Source of the DNA: Alphaproteobacteria bacterium
Lineage (GTDB): Bacteria > Pseudomonadota > Alphaproteobacteria > ATCC43930 > CGMCC-115725
Reading direction: 5' to 3'
NCBI GenBank assembly: GCA_018971215.1
Contig: JAGXBG010000004.1
Span: forward strand, 1-35,593
Length of the DNA stretch: 35,593 nucleotides
In this document: one piece after another, positions 25,316-31,690 of the stretch
Position numbering within the stretch: the stretch's first letter is position 1
Layout: the number at the start of each line of letters is the position of its first letter
Notes under the pieces: generated by a model
The model's input: the letters and a program-made list of their open reading frames with translations, nothing else
What the model was told of the DNA's origin: nothing
Databases searched by the model: none
Translations under genes and position numbers: made by a program

Positions 25316-26503
25316 ATGTTCTTCGCCAACCGCGCCGTCAATCGCCTCGCCGTCCACACCGCGCTTCAACAGTTGGCGTGGTGCATGTCTGGCGCGTTCT
25401 TCGGCGTCTATCTGCTGCGCGCCGGCATCGCGCCGTCGGTTTTGTTTCTCGCCAGCGCCGGCGTGCTGACGCTGCGGTTCGTGCTACGGCCGCTGGTGCT
25501 GCTGGTCGCGCCGCGCATCGGCCTGCGTTACACGCTGGTCATCGGCACATTGCTAACAGCGCTGCAATATCCGGCGGTCGGCTTGGTGCGCGGCGCCGAC
25601 GCGACATTGGCGCTGTTCTGCCTCATCGGCGCGCTGGCCGGCGTGTTTTATTGGCCGTGCTACCACACCTTCTTTGCCGCGCTCGGCGATCGCGAATATC
25701 GCGGCAGCCAGGTCGGCGTGCGCCAAGTTCTGATGGGCATCGCCGCGGTCGTCGGCCCTGCCGCCGGCGGCGTCATGCTGGCGCGCTTTGGACCTTGGGT
25801 CGCGTTCGGCACCGCCGCGGCGGCGCAAGCGCTCGCGGCCGTGCCGTTGTTCGCCGTGCACGAGCCACCGTTGGCGCAACGCTCGCCGCGCGGCGCCTAT
25901 GCCGCGTCGTGGAGCGGCGTCCGCTTGTTCGCCGCCGACGGCTGGATGCTCGCCGGCGCGGCGCTCGCCTGGGACATCACCATGTTCCGCGCGCTGCAAT
26001 CGCGCTTCGACCAGTTCGGCGGCGTGCTGGCGCTGGCGGCGCTGGCCGGCGCGCTCGGCAGCGTCGTGCTCGGCCGCTTTATCGATTTGGGCCATGCGCG
26101 TCGCGTCATCGCCTTCAACGCTGCCATGCTGTGCACCGGCGTCCTGCTGCGCACCTTCTGTGCGCTGACGCCGGCGGCGGTGATCTCCATCGCACTGATC
26201 ACGACGATGCTCGGCGGCATGTACGTGCCGGTGCTGATGACCGCGTTCTATAACGCGTCGAAAGCGTCGCCTTGCCCGTTCCGTTTCCAGTTCGCCGCCG
26301 AAGGCGGCTGGGATTTCGGCGGCGCGGGTGTCAGCGTCGCCGCGGCGCTGCTATGCGCGACCGGCGTGTCGCCGCAAGCCACCATCCTGTTGGCGCTGCC
26401 GGCGGTGCTGGCGCAGGCGTGGCTGCTGGCGCGCGTCTATCGCTTGCGGCCACCGACCGGACCAGCGCGCTTCGAAGCGGCGCCGTCGGCGCCATTGCCC
26501 TGA
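25316..26503 (+). CDS. MFS-type membrane transporter
   Basis: A 395-residue polytopic membrane protein with about twelve hydrophobic helices. The start MFFANRAVNRLAVHTALQQL (ATG 25316) is preferred to an in-frame ATG at 25253 that adds non-hydrophobic residues. Segments typical of the major facilitator fold include GIAPSVLFLASAGVLTLRFV, the cytoplasmic LGDREYRGSQVGVRQVLMGI, and LGRFIDLGHARRVIAFNAA before helix 8. It is divergent from the glycosyltransferase gene by 116 bp, which suggests, but does not prove, a common role such as moving a lipid or its precursor. The substrate is unknown. Confidence 0.82.
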   Translation: MFFANRAVNRLAVHTALQQLAWCMSGAFFGVYLLRAGIAPSVLFLASAGVLTLRFVLRPLVLLVAPRIGLRYTLVIGTLLTALQYPAVGLVRGADATLALFCLIGALAGVFYWPCYHTFFAALGDREYRGSQVGVRQVLMGIAAVVGPAAGGVMLARFGPWVAFGTAAAAQALAAVPLFAVHEPPLAQRSPRGAYAASWSGVRLFAADGWMLAGAALAWDITMFRALQSRFDQFGGVLALAALAGALGSVVLGRFIDLGHARRVIAFNAAMLCTGVLLRTFCALTPAAVISIALITTMLGGMYVPVLMTAFYNASKASPCPFRFQFAAEGGWDFGGAGVSVAAALLCATGVSPQATILLALPAVLAQAWLLARVYRLRPPTGPARFEAAPSAPLP

Positions 26504-26623
26504 CTGACGCGCCGCGTCGGCATGACGCGGGTCGATATGCGGCAACGCCGGGGCGGATTTGCGCGGCGATCAACGAGGCGCGCGGCGGACGCGACGAAAA
26601 CGAATGAATCTACCGGCGTCGGA
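26504..26623. other. gene-free stretch between MFS and nrtS-like genes
   Basis: No convincing gene is present. A short inverted repeat GACGC-GCC-GCGTC follows the MFS stop within 15 bp and could help end transcription, but no T tract follows. Confidence 0.3.
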
Positions 26624-26899
26624 TCAAGATACCGCGTGTCCATCGCCGTCGGTCGTTTGGCCGACGGATTTCGCGCGCGTGGTCGCCAGCCGCAACGACA
26701 CGGCGCCATAAGTCGAGACGCAAAATGGAACTGAATAAGTCAGGAGGACTTTTGCGACATTGATCGTCGTGCCGTTCCACAGGGCGTCGCCCTGGTTAAT
26801 GAGGTTAAGTATCGTTCCAACGATGAGCGCAATGGTAAAAGACCGCCGCGGTATGCCGTCGGATACACAACACAGACAGATTTGGGATACCCGGTTCAT
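26624..26899 (-). CDS. nrtS: NrtS-like small nitrate/nitrite transporter
   Basis: A 91-residue inner-membrane protein with two helices, FTIALIVGTILNLINQGDAL and VAKVLLTYSVPFCVSTYGAV. The pattern R-x-S/A-x-x-I-A-L-I-V-G-T-I-L-x-x-I-N-x-G-D followed by K-x-L-L-T-Y-x-V-P-x-C-V-S-T-Y matches the NrtS family, small proteins implicated in nitrate and nitrite uptake. The start is ATG 26899 (MNRVSQICLCC), with AGGAG upstream; the longer frame to 27037 enters the tRNA-Arg gene and is rejected. GC content here is lower than in the neighbours. Family assignment is from memory of the motif pattern. Confidence 0.75.
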   Translation of the reverse strand: MNRVSQICLCCVSDGIPRRSFTIALIVGTILNLINQGDALWNGTTINVAKVLLTYSVPFCVSTYGAVSLRLATTRAKSVGQTTDGDGHAVS

Positions 26900-27010
26900 C
26901 GGTCTCCGCTCCTCGACGCGATCTTGGTCGCGTCTGCGCATTCTTCGCCTGCCGCCAAGCAAAACCGCGGAGCCTGCGATCGGCGTGCCGCCAGAAATCT
27001 TGGCGTAGGG

Positions 27011-27087
27011 TGGCGCGCCCAGTTGGACTCGAACCAACGACCTGCCGCTTAGAAGGCGGCTGCTCTAATCCTCTGAGCTATGGGCGC
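27011..27087 (-). tRNA. tRNA-Arg (anticodon TCT)
   Basis: The minus strand folds into a full cloverleaf: acceptor GCGCCCA pairs with TGGGCGC, the D stem GCTC/GAGC is intact, the anticodon stem GCCGC/GCGGC encloses CT-TCT-AA, and the T stem GTTGG/CCAAC holds TTCGAGT. The CCA end is encoded. Anticodon TCT reads AGA/AGG arginine codons. It lies 20 nt past the stop of the complex I accessory gene on the same strand. Confidence 0.96.
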
Positions 27088-27107
27088 GCGGCACGCGAAA
27101 CTCGCCG

Positions 27108-27404
27108 TCAGCTCGGACGCTGCCAGCGGAAATTGTCGGCGTAGCTTTTGGGTCTGAACTTGAAGTCCTGAGGCTCGATCACCGAATAATCCATGCCGTT
27201 CCTCTTGGCGAAGGCAACGGCCTCGTCGAGCGTTTCGAAGCGCAGCTGGACCTCGTTGAGCGTGTCGGCGGCGCTCGCCCAACCCATCAGCGGATCGGGC
27301 ACGCGCGGCGTTGCCACCTCATAGGTCAGCAGCCACTCCTTGGTCGGCGCGCGGCCCGATTGGGTGGCCGGCTTGCTCGGGCGGTAAATACGCGCGTGCG
27401 GCAT
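27108..27404 (-). CDS. NADH dehydrogenase (complex I) accessory subunit, NDUFS4-like
   Basis: A 98-residue protein of the ETC complex I subunit conserved-region family, the bacterial relative of mitochondrial NDUFS4 (18 kDa), found with complex I in alphaproteobacteria. It begins MPHARIYRPSKPATQSGRA and contains the family patterns KEWLLTYE, DPLMGWASAADTLNEVQLRF, EAVAFAKRNGMDYSV and the C-terminal KSYADNFRWQRPS. The start is ATG 27404 with GAGAGGA upstream. The gene begins 15 nt after the 3' end of tRNA-Pro and ends 20 nt before tRNA-Arg on the same strand, so all three may come from one transcript. Other nuo genes are not in the window. Confidence 0.9.
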   Translation of the reverse strand: MPHARIYRPSKPATQSGRAPTKEWLLTYEVATPRVPDPLMGWASAADTLNEVQLRFETLDEAVAFAKRNGMDYSVIEPQDFKFRPKSYADNFRWQRPS

Positions 27405-27419
27405 CGAAATCCTCTCGTA

Positions 27420-27496
27420 TGGTCGGGGCGACACGATTCGAACGTGCGACCCCCTGCTCCCAAAGCAGGTGCTCTACCAGGCTGAGCTACGCCCCG
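27420..27496 (-). tRNA. tRNA-Pro (anticodon TGG)
   Basis: Complete cloverleaf on the minus strand: acceptor CGGGGCG with CGCCCCG, D stem GCTC/GAGC, anticodon stem CCTGC/GCAGG around TT-TGG-GA, T stem GCACG/CGTGT (one G.U pair) with TTCGAAT, discriminator A and encoded CCA. Anticodon TGG reads proline CCN codons. Confidence 0.96.
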
Positions 27497-27509
27497 AAGG
27501 CCGGAATTT

Positions 27510-27519
27510 GCTATACGCT
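27510..27519 (+). promoter_or_regulatory. candidate extended -10 promoter of the O-methyltransferase gene
   Basis: The decamer GCTATACGCT is preceded by T, giving TG-C-TATACG as upstream of the second MFS gene. It lies 45 bp before the start codon, directly beyond the tRNA-Pro gene that is transcribed the other way. No good -35 element is present. Confidence 0.35.
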
Positions 27520-27563
27520 TCGGCGGAAAAGCGCAAGGACAGCGCCGGCAAACGAGGCTCCGC

Positions 27564-28226
27564 ATGACCGTCCGCCTGCTCGATCTGACGTCCAAGCTCC
27601 ACGATTACGTGCTGTCCGTGTCGTCGCGCGAGACCAAGCTGATGGCGCGGTTGCGCGAAGAGACCGCGACGATGCCGGGCGCCGGCATGCAGATCCCGCC
27701 GATCCAGGGCCAGTTTCTCGCCTTCCTGGTGTCGCTCATCGGCGCACGGCGCGGCATCGAGATCGGCACCTTCACCGGTTACAGCGCGCTGTGGGTGGCG
27801 ACGGCGCTGCCCGCCGACGGCAAGCTCATCTGTTGCGACGTCAACGAGAAGACCACCGCGGTCGCGCGGCGTTATTGGAAAGAGGCCGGCGTCGATCGCA
27901 AGATCGAGCTGCGCCTCGCGCCGGCGCTCGACACGCTCAAATCGCTGCTCGCATCCGGCGGCGCCGGTACGTTCGATTACGTCTTCATCGACGCCGACAA
28001 GGAGAATTACGACGCTTATTACGAGCGGTCGCTCGCGCTCCTTCGCCAGGGCGGTCTCGTCGTCTTCGACAACATGCTGTGGGGTGGCGCGGTCGCCGAC
28101 GGCCGCAAGCGCGATCCGGACACGCTGGCGCTCAAGGCACTCAACGCCAAGCTGCACCACGACAGACGCATCGACCTGTCGCTGCTCTATATCGGCGACG
28201 GCGTAACGCTGGCGCGCAAACGCTGA
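27564..28226 (+). CDS. class I SAM-dependent O-methyltransferase (CCoAOMT-like)
   Basis: A 220-residue cytoplasmic methyltransferase of the catechol/caffeoyl-CoA O-methyltransferase family. The SAM-binding motif I is RRGIEIGTFTGYSALWVATA, then LICCDVNEK for the ribose-binding acid, the metal-binding aspartates in YVFIDADKENYDAYYE, and VVFDNMLWGGAVAD, which holds further divalent-metal ligands. The C-terminus LYIGDGVTLARK is typical. The natural acceptor of bacterial members is mostly unknown. The gene stands alone on its strand between tRNA-Pro and the secreted-peptide pair. Confidence 0.92.
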   Translation: MTVRLLDLTSKLHDYVLSVSSRETKLMARLREETATMPGAGMQIPPIQGQFLAFLVSLIGARRGIEIGTFTGYSALWVATALPADGKLICCDVNEKTTAVARRYWKEAGVDRKIELRLAPALDTLKSLLASGGAGTFDYVFIDADKENYDAYYERSLALLRQGGLVVFDNMLWGGAVADGRKRDPDTLALKALNAKLHHDRRIDLSLLYIGDGVTLARKR

Positions 28227-28261
28227 ACCGGCATAGATCGAAGCCGGCCGCGACTTATTCG

Positions 28262-28290
28262 CCGCAGCCCAAAAATATTTCCGCCTGCGG
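28262..28290 (+). terminator. possible terminator hairpin after the O-methyltransferase gene
   Basis: Arms CCGCAG (28262-28267) and CTGCGG (28285-28290) enclose an A/T-rich 17-base loop shortly after the methyltransferase stop. There is no T tract, so confidence is low. Confidence 0.3.
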
Positions 28291-28327
28291 TCGCAAATAA
28301 AACTGCCTCCAGCGCGGTCTTGTCGGC

Positions 28328-28378
28328 ATGAAAACGGCGATCCCCGCCGCTTCATTCATGACCCGAAGGAGACCTTTC
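28328..28378 (+). promoter_or_regulatory. 51-nt leader of secreted peptide 1 with conserved hairpin
   Basis: This leader has the same length as the one before the second peptide and shares its layout: it starts ATGAA, then a hairpin CGGCG (28335-28339), loop ATCCC, CGCCG (28345-28349), then CTTCA, then an AAGGAG ribosome site. The stem is identical in both copies while the loop varies. The leader is also open in frame with the peptide, so an N-terminally extended product is formally possible. Confidence 0.5.
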
Positions 28379-28567
28379 ATGCGTAAGCAGCCGATTTTGC
28401 GCGCGCTCGCTCTGGCCACTGTGTTGGCGGCGCCGTTCACCCATGCCGCCCTGGCCGACACGTCGGAGCAGCAGGCAATGCACCAGACCTCGACGTCGGA
28501 TGCAGACCCCGCTTCCTCCAATGGCAGCGGTCCCTACGACACGTACAATCCACCGTTCGGCGATTAG
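28379..28567 (+). CDS. small secreted peptide, copy 1 of a tandem pair
   Basis: A 62-residue product with a classical signal peptide: basic MRKQPILR, hydrophobic ALALATVLAAPFTHA, and an A-x-A cleavage site AALA before DTSEQ. The mature part of about 35 residues is polar and disordered-looking, with QQAMHQ near its front and GPYDTYNPPFGD at its end; it has no cysteine. AAGGAG eight bases before ATG 28379 fixes the start. It is paralogous to the product at 28821 (shared MRK, RALALA, PF, AALAD, QQAM, GPYD). I recognise no family. Export and a role in the periplasm or outside the cell are inferred. Confidence 0.72.
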   Translation: MRKQPILRALALATVLAAPFTHAALADTSEQQAMHQTSTSDADPASSNGSGPYDTYNPPFGD

Positions 28568-28769
28568 TGTCGACGGCGCGCTCCAGTGCGCTAACCGACG
28601 CGCGGCGGCTGGGATGCACCCTCCCTGGCCGCCGCAAGCGCGATGCGCAACCGCTAGGCCGACACATCTGCAAGCCACAGAGTTCGTTAGTCGACGCCAA
28701 CAATGATTCAACGTCCGATCACGAACAAGCGAACACGAATAAATTGGCGACCGGCGTAATCTAGTCCGC
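28568..28769 (+). other. spacer between the two secreted-peptide units
   Basis: No gene is evident. A hairpin GCGCGC (28576-28581), loop TCCA, GTGCGC (28586-28591; one G.U pair) lies nine bases after the first stop and has a counterpart at the same place after the second peptide. The end of the spacer is less GC-rich (about 28700-28750) and includes TAATCT (about 28757-28762), a possible -10 for the second unit. Confidence 0.4.
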
Positions 28770-28820
28770 ATGAACGCGGCGATGACCGCCGCTTCACACC
28801 TCATCTGTAGGAGAGTTCCC
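28770..28820 (+). promoter_or_regulatory. 51-nt leader of secreted peptide 2 with conserved hairpin
   Basis: Starts ATGAA like copy 1 and has the hairpin GCGGCG (28776-28781), loop ATGAC, CGCCGC (28787-28792), then CTTCA and an AGGAG ribosome site. It is exactly 51 nt to the ATG, as in copy 1, and it is also open in frame with the peptide. Confidence 0.5.
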
Positions 28821-29000
28821 ATGCGTAAGCACTCGAATTGGCGCGCCCTTGCATTGGCCGCCCTGCTATCGACGCCATTCGTCCAAGCGGCCCTCGCCGA
28901 CGAGCCGACCCAGCAGGCGATGTGGCGGATGGCGGCTGCGGAGCCGGTCACGGGCCTGACCGGTCCTTACGACGTGCCGGCGATCACCGCCGGGAATTAG
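28821..29000 (+). CDS. small secreted peptide, copy 2 of a tandem pair
   Basis: A 59-residue paralogue of the upstream peptide. The signal peptide is MRKHSNWR then ALALAALLSTPFVQA with cleavage after AALA; the mature part of about 33 residues is DEPTQQAMWRMAAAEPVTG and ends TGPYDVPAITAGN. It keeps the QQAM and GPYD landmarks but has otherwise diverged from copy 1, which suggests selection on a few positions. The start codon lies exactly 442 bp after that of copy 1. A 3' hairpin and a strong terminator follow. Function unknown. Confidence 0.72.
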   Translation: MRKHSNWRALALAALLSTPFVQAALADEPTQQAMWRMAAAEPVTGLTGPYDVPAITAGN

Positions 29001-29007
29001 CGTCGGC

Positions 29008-29024
29008 GCGCACACGGCGTGCGC
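29008..29024 (+). repeat. 3' hairpin after secreted peptide 2
   Basis: GCGCAC (29008-29013), loop ACGGC, GTGCGC (29019-29024) is a perfect 6-bp stem eight bases after the stop codon. It matches in position and partly in sequence the hairpin at 28576-28591 after peptide 1. Confidence 0.5.
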
Positions 29025-29034
29025 TCCTATTGTG

Positions 29035-29073
29035 CGGCGGCCGGGATTCCTCCTCTCCGGCCACCGTTTTTTT
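29035..29073 (+). terminator. strong intrinsic terminator after the secreted-peptide pair
   Basis: Stem CGG-c-GGCCGG (29035-29044) pairs with CCGGCC-a-CCG (29057-29066) with one internal mismatch, and is followed at once by seven T residues (29067-29073). It is the clearest Rho-independent terminator in the window. Confidence 0.85.
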
Positions 29074-29188
29074 AGGTGTTTGGTTCTGTGACACGGTCAG
29101 CCAGAGCGATAATTCACTTCAATCTAATTGATACGAATATAAGTTCGTGCTCCCCTGATGCGCAGGTCTATCGCAAGGGGGGACGACG

Positions 29189-29743
29189 ATGGCACACAAA
29201 TACGTGAATTGGATGGGTATGGTGTTCGGCTTGGTGCTGGCGGCCGCCGTTTGTGCACCCACGGCGCGGGCCGCCGAAAGCCAGATCGAGCGCGGCAAGT
29301 ATCTGGTGACGATCGGGAGCTGCAACGACTGCCACACGCCGGGTGGCCTGATGGGCAAGCCCGATATGAAGCGTGATCTCGGCGGTTCGGACGTCGGCTT
29401 CGCCATTCCTGGCATGGGCGTGTTCGTCGGTCCCAACCTGACGCCCGACAAGGAAACCGGCCTCGGCAAGTGGACGACCAAACAGATCGTCACGGCGCTG
29501 ACCACCGGCAAGCGGCCGGATGGCCGCATGCTGGCGCCAATCATGCCGTACGAAGCGTTTTCGCACCTTACGCATGCCGACGCGCTGGCGATCGTCGCCT
29601 ACCTCAAGAGCCTGCCGCCGGTGAGCCACAAGGTCCCCGGCCCGTTCGGTCCGACCGAAAAGGTGACCGTGTTCGTCATGTCGGTGCAGCCCGCCGACAT
29701 CTACAACGGCTTGCCGAAGCCGCCAGTCGAACCGAAGAAATAA
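29189..29743 (+). CDS. class I c-type cytochrome, periplasmic
   Basis: A 184-residue monohaem cytochrome c. The signal peptide (hydrophobic MGMVFGLVLAAAVCAPTARA, cleavage near residue 29) directs it to the periplasm. The haem motif is CNDCH (C45, C48, H49); the sixth ligand is probably M119 in MLAPIMPYEAFSHLTHADAL, a pattern shared with cytochrome subunits of periplasmic dehydrogenases. A C-terminal extension (VTVFVMSVQPADIYNGLPKP) follows the fold. A GGGGGG ribosome site precedes the ATG at 29189. It could accept electrons from a periplasmic or membrane dehydrogenase; the partner is not adjacent. Confidence 0.92.
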   Translation: MAHKYVNWMGMVFGLVLAAAVCAPTARAAESQIERGKYLVTIGSCNDCHTPGGLMGKPDMKRDLGGSDVGFAIPGMGVFVGPNLTPDKETGLGKWTTKQIVTALTTGKRPDGRMLAPIMPYEAFSHLTHADALAIVAYLKSLPPVSHKVPGPFGPTEKVTVFVMSVQPADIYNGLPKPPVEPKK

Positions 29744-29777
29744 CCGCGCTGCCGGCGCGCGCCCACAGGCGGGCGGG

Positions 29778-30245
29778 CTAATTCGCGGCGTCGCCCAAGG
29801 CGGCGGCGTACACGACGTCGCCGACCTTGATGCCGAGCCGGTCGACCGTGCCGCCGTTGAGCTCGAGCACGGCGATTGCCGGCGCGCGCGAGACGATGGT
29901 CGCATCCGACATCGGCACCGCGCGCTCGTGCAGGTCGACGATCTTGCCGCCGGCGGCGATGAACAGCATGTCGAGCGGGATCAACGTGTCGTGCATCCAG
30001 AAGGTCATGATCTGCGGCTGCGCGGCGACAAACAGCATGCCGGCGTCGGGCGCCAGACTGGAACGGAACATCAGGCCCTGTTCCTGCTGTTCCGGCGTCA
30101 AGGCGAGCTCGACGGTGAAATGCTGCCGCCCCTTGGCGGTGTCGATGCTGAGCGGCGCCGCGGTGAAGGTCTGGAAGGTCGCCGGCTGCGCGAAGGCCGT
30201 CGTCGCCAGCAGTTGCGCAAACACAACGAGGAAGGCGCGGCTCAT
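29778..30245 (-). CDS. DUF192 family exported protein
   Basis: A 155-residue protein with a signal peptide (MSRAFLVVFAQLLATTAFAQ) and a single DUF192 domain. The family signatures are visible: FTVELALTPEQQEQGLMFRS, MLFVAAQPQIMTFWMHDTLI, PLDMLFIAAGGKIVDLHER and VLELNGGTVDRLGIKVGD. The ATG at 30245 overlaps the stop of the antiporter gene (ATGA), so the two are translationally coupled; a longer frame from 30302 lies inside the antiporter. The biochemical role of DUF192 is not established. Confidence 0.9.
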   Translation of the reverse strand: MSRAFLVVFAQLLATTAFAQPATFQTFTAAPLSIDTAKGRQHFTVELALTPEQQEQGLMFRSSLAPDAGMLFVAAQPQIMTFWMHDTLIPLDMLFIAAGGKIVDLHERAVPMSDATIVSRAPAIAVLELNGGTVDRLGIKVGDVVYAAALGDAAN

Positions 30246-31573
30246 CGGAAGAACAGCCACGCCGTCAGCAGCAGCGGCGGCAGCAGAAAAACCGCCGACC
30301 ACCCGATATAAGCGGTGAAGTTGGGCATCTTGACGCCGTAGCTTTCGACCACCGATTTCACCATCAGGTTGGGCGCGTTGCCGATATAGGTGAACGCGCC
30401 GAAATACGACGCGCCGGCCGAGATCGCCGCCAGCGTCAGCGCCAGCTTGCCCGTCAGCAAGCCGGCATGGCCGCCGGCCAGACCGAAGAACACCAGATAG
30501 GCCGGCACATTGTCCAGAACCGACGACAGGCCGCCCGGCAGTAGATAGAACAGCACGTTGTTCGGCGTGCCGCCCGCGAACATATGCGCGAGCAACGGCG
30601 CCGCCGGTCCGGCGGTGCCGGCGAGCGCGATCGCATTGAGCGGCACCAATGTGACGAAAACCGCGGCAAACAAAATTGCCACCTCGGTGATCGGTGTCCA
30701 GACGAATTCGTTCTCCTGCCGGGTCGCCGGCTTGGTCAGTTTGAGCGACAGCAGCGCCAATACGATGAACAGCCCGTCGGCAACGATGTCGTTGAAGCTC
30801 CAGGCGACGCCCGCAATCGTCAGCCCGCCCGGCAACGGCAAATAAGTGCGCAGCATCATGGCGAGCGCCGCGCCGAACAGCAGCAGCAGGTTGACCGCAC
30901 CGTCGATGCCGAGCTTCTCGATCTCGGGCAATACCGCCGGCGCGGCGCGGTTATAGCGATAGCGATCGACGACGTAGAACATCGCCAGCAGGATTGCACT
31001 CAGCAGCAACGTCGGCGCCCACAAATGCTGCACCGGCCAGAAGAACGGCACGCCGCGCAGATATCCCAAGAACAGCGGTGGATTGCCAAGCGGTGTCAGC
31101 GCGCCGCCGACGTTGCACGCCAGAAAAATGAAGAACACGAAGACGTGCGCGGTGTGCGCGCGATGGCGGTTGGCGCGCACCAGCGGCCGCAGCATCAGTA
31201 GCGACGCACCCGGCGTACCGATCAGGCTTGCCGCGAGCGTACTCAGCGCGAGCAGCCCGGTGTTGACGCCGGGCGAACCGTGCGGCGTGCCGCGGATGCG
31301 CAAGCCGCCAGTGATGACGAACAGCGCGCCCAGCAGCAACACAAAGGGCACGTAAGTGTTGAGCGCCATATCGAGCAGCCGCGCGAACGACGCGGCGGCG
31401 CCTTCGATCGCGACATCGGGCACGACGAACGCCAGCGCCCAAACCGCAACCAGCTTGCCGTAATGGCGATGCCACAAATGCGGCGCTGCGACCGGCGCGA
31501 CCGCCAGCGTCAGCAGCAAGCCAACAAACGGCAGGCCCCAGGCCAAGCTGTTGTATGGAAGGCCCCCCGACAT
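30242..31573 (-). CDS. Na+/H+ antiporter-type permease (CitMHS/NhaD-like, ion transporter superfamily)
   Basis: A 443-residue inner-membrane protein with about eleven hydrophobic helices. Family-like segments include ALFVITGGLRIRGTPHGSPG, the re-entrant GTPGASLLMLRPLVRANR, FIFLACNVGGALTPLGNPPL, and the second repeat SSVLDNVPAYLVF and GAFTYIGNAPNLMVKSV. The paired TPLGNPP / YIGNAPN loops are characteristic of the NhaD/ArsB/CitMHS clan. The transported ion is not fixed: sodium/proton exchange or organic-anion transport are both possible. It is divergent from coxG by 117 bp and coupled to the DUF192 gene. Confidence 0.85.
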   Translation of the reverse strand: MSGGLPYNSLAWGLPFVGLLLTLAVAPVAAPHLWHRHYGKLVAVWALAFVVPDVAIEGAAASFARLLDMALNTYVPFVLLLGALFVITGGLRIRGTPHGSPGVNTGLLALSTLAASLIGTPGASLLMLRPLVRANRHRAHTAHVFVFFIFLACNVGGALTPLGNPPLFLGYLRGVPFFWPVQHLWAPTLLLSAILLAMFYVVDRYRYNRAAPAVLPEIEKLGIDGAVNLLLLFGAALAMMLRTYLPLPGGLTIAGVAWSFNDIVADGLFIVLALLSLKLTKPATRQENEFVWTPITEVAILFAAVFVTLVPLNAIALAGTAGPAAPLLAHMFAGGTPNNVLFYLLPGGLSSVLDNVPAYLVFFGLAGGHAGLLTGKLALTLAAISAGASYFGAFTYIGNAPNLMVKSVVESYGVKMPNFTAYIGWSAVFLLPPLLLTAWLFFR

Positions 31574-31690
31574 CGGTGCCGACTATGACCGAGGCTGCGC
31601 GCCGCACGCAACCCGCCCCGGCGGGCCGTGCGCTTGTCGCTGTCCGGCACGGGCGCTACGGTTTGCCGGCAAAAGACCAGGGGTGCCCGC

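Noticed and set aside
26900-27037. N-terminal extension of the nrtS-like gene to the ATG at 27037
   Set aside because: It would read through part of the tRNA-Arg gene and add a basic non-conserved tail; ATG 26899 has a good ribosome site.
29119-29905. Minus-strand frames opposite the cytochrome c gene
   Set aside because: No ribosome site or domain; the + strand has a signal peptide and CxxCH in a complete cytochrome.
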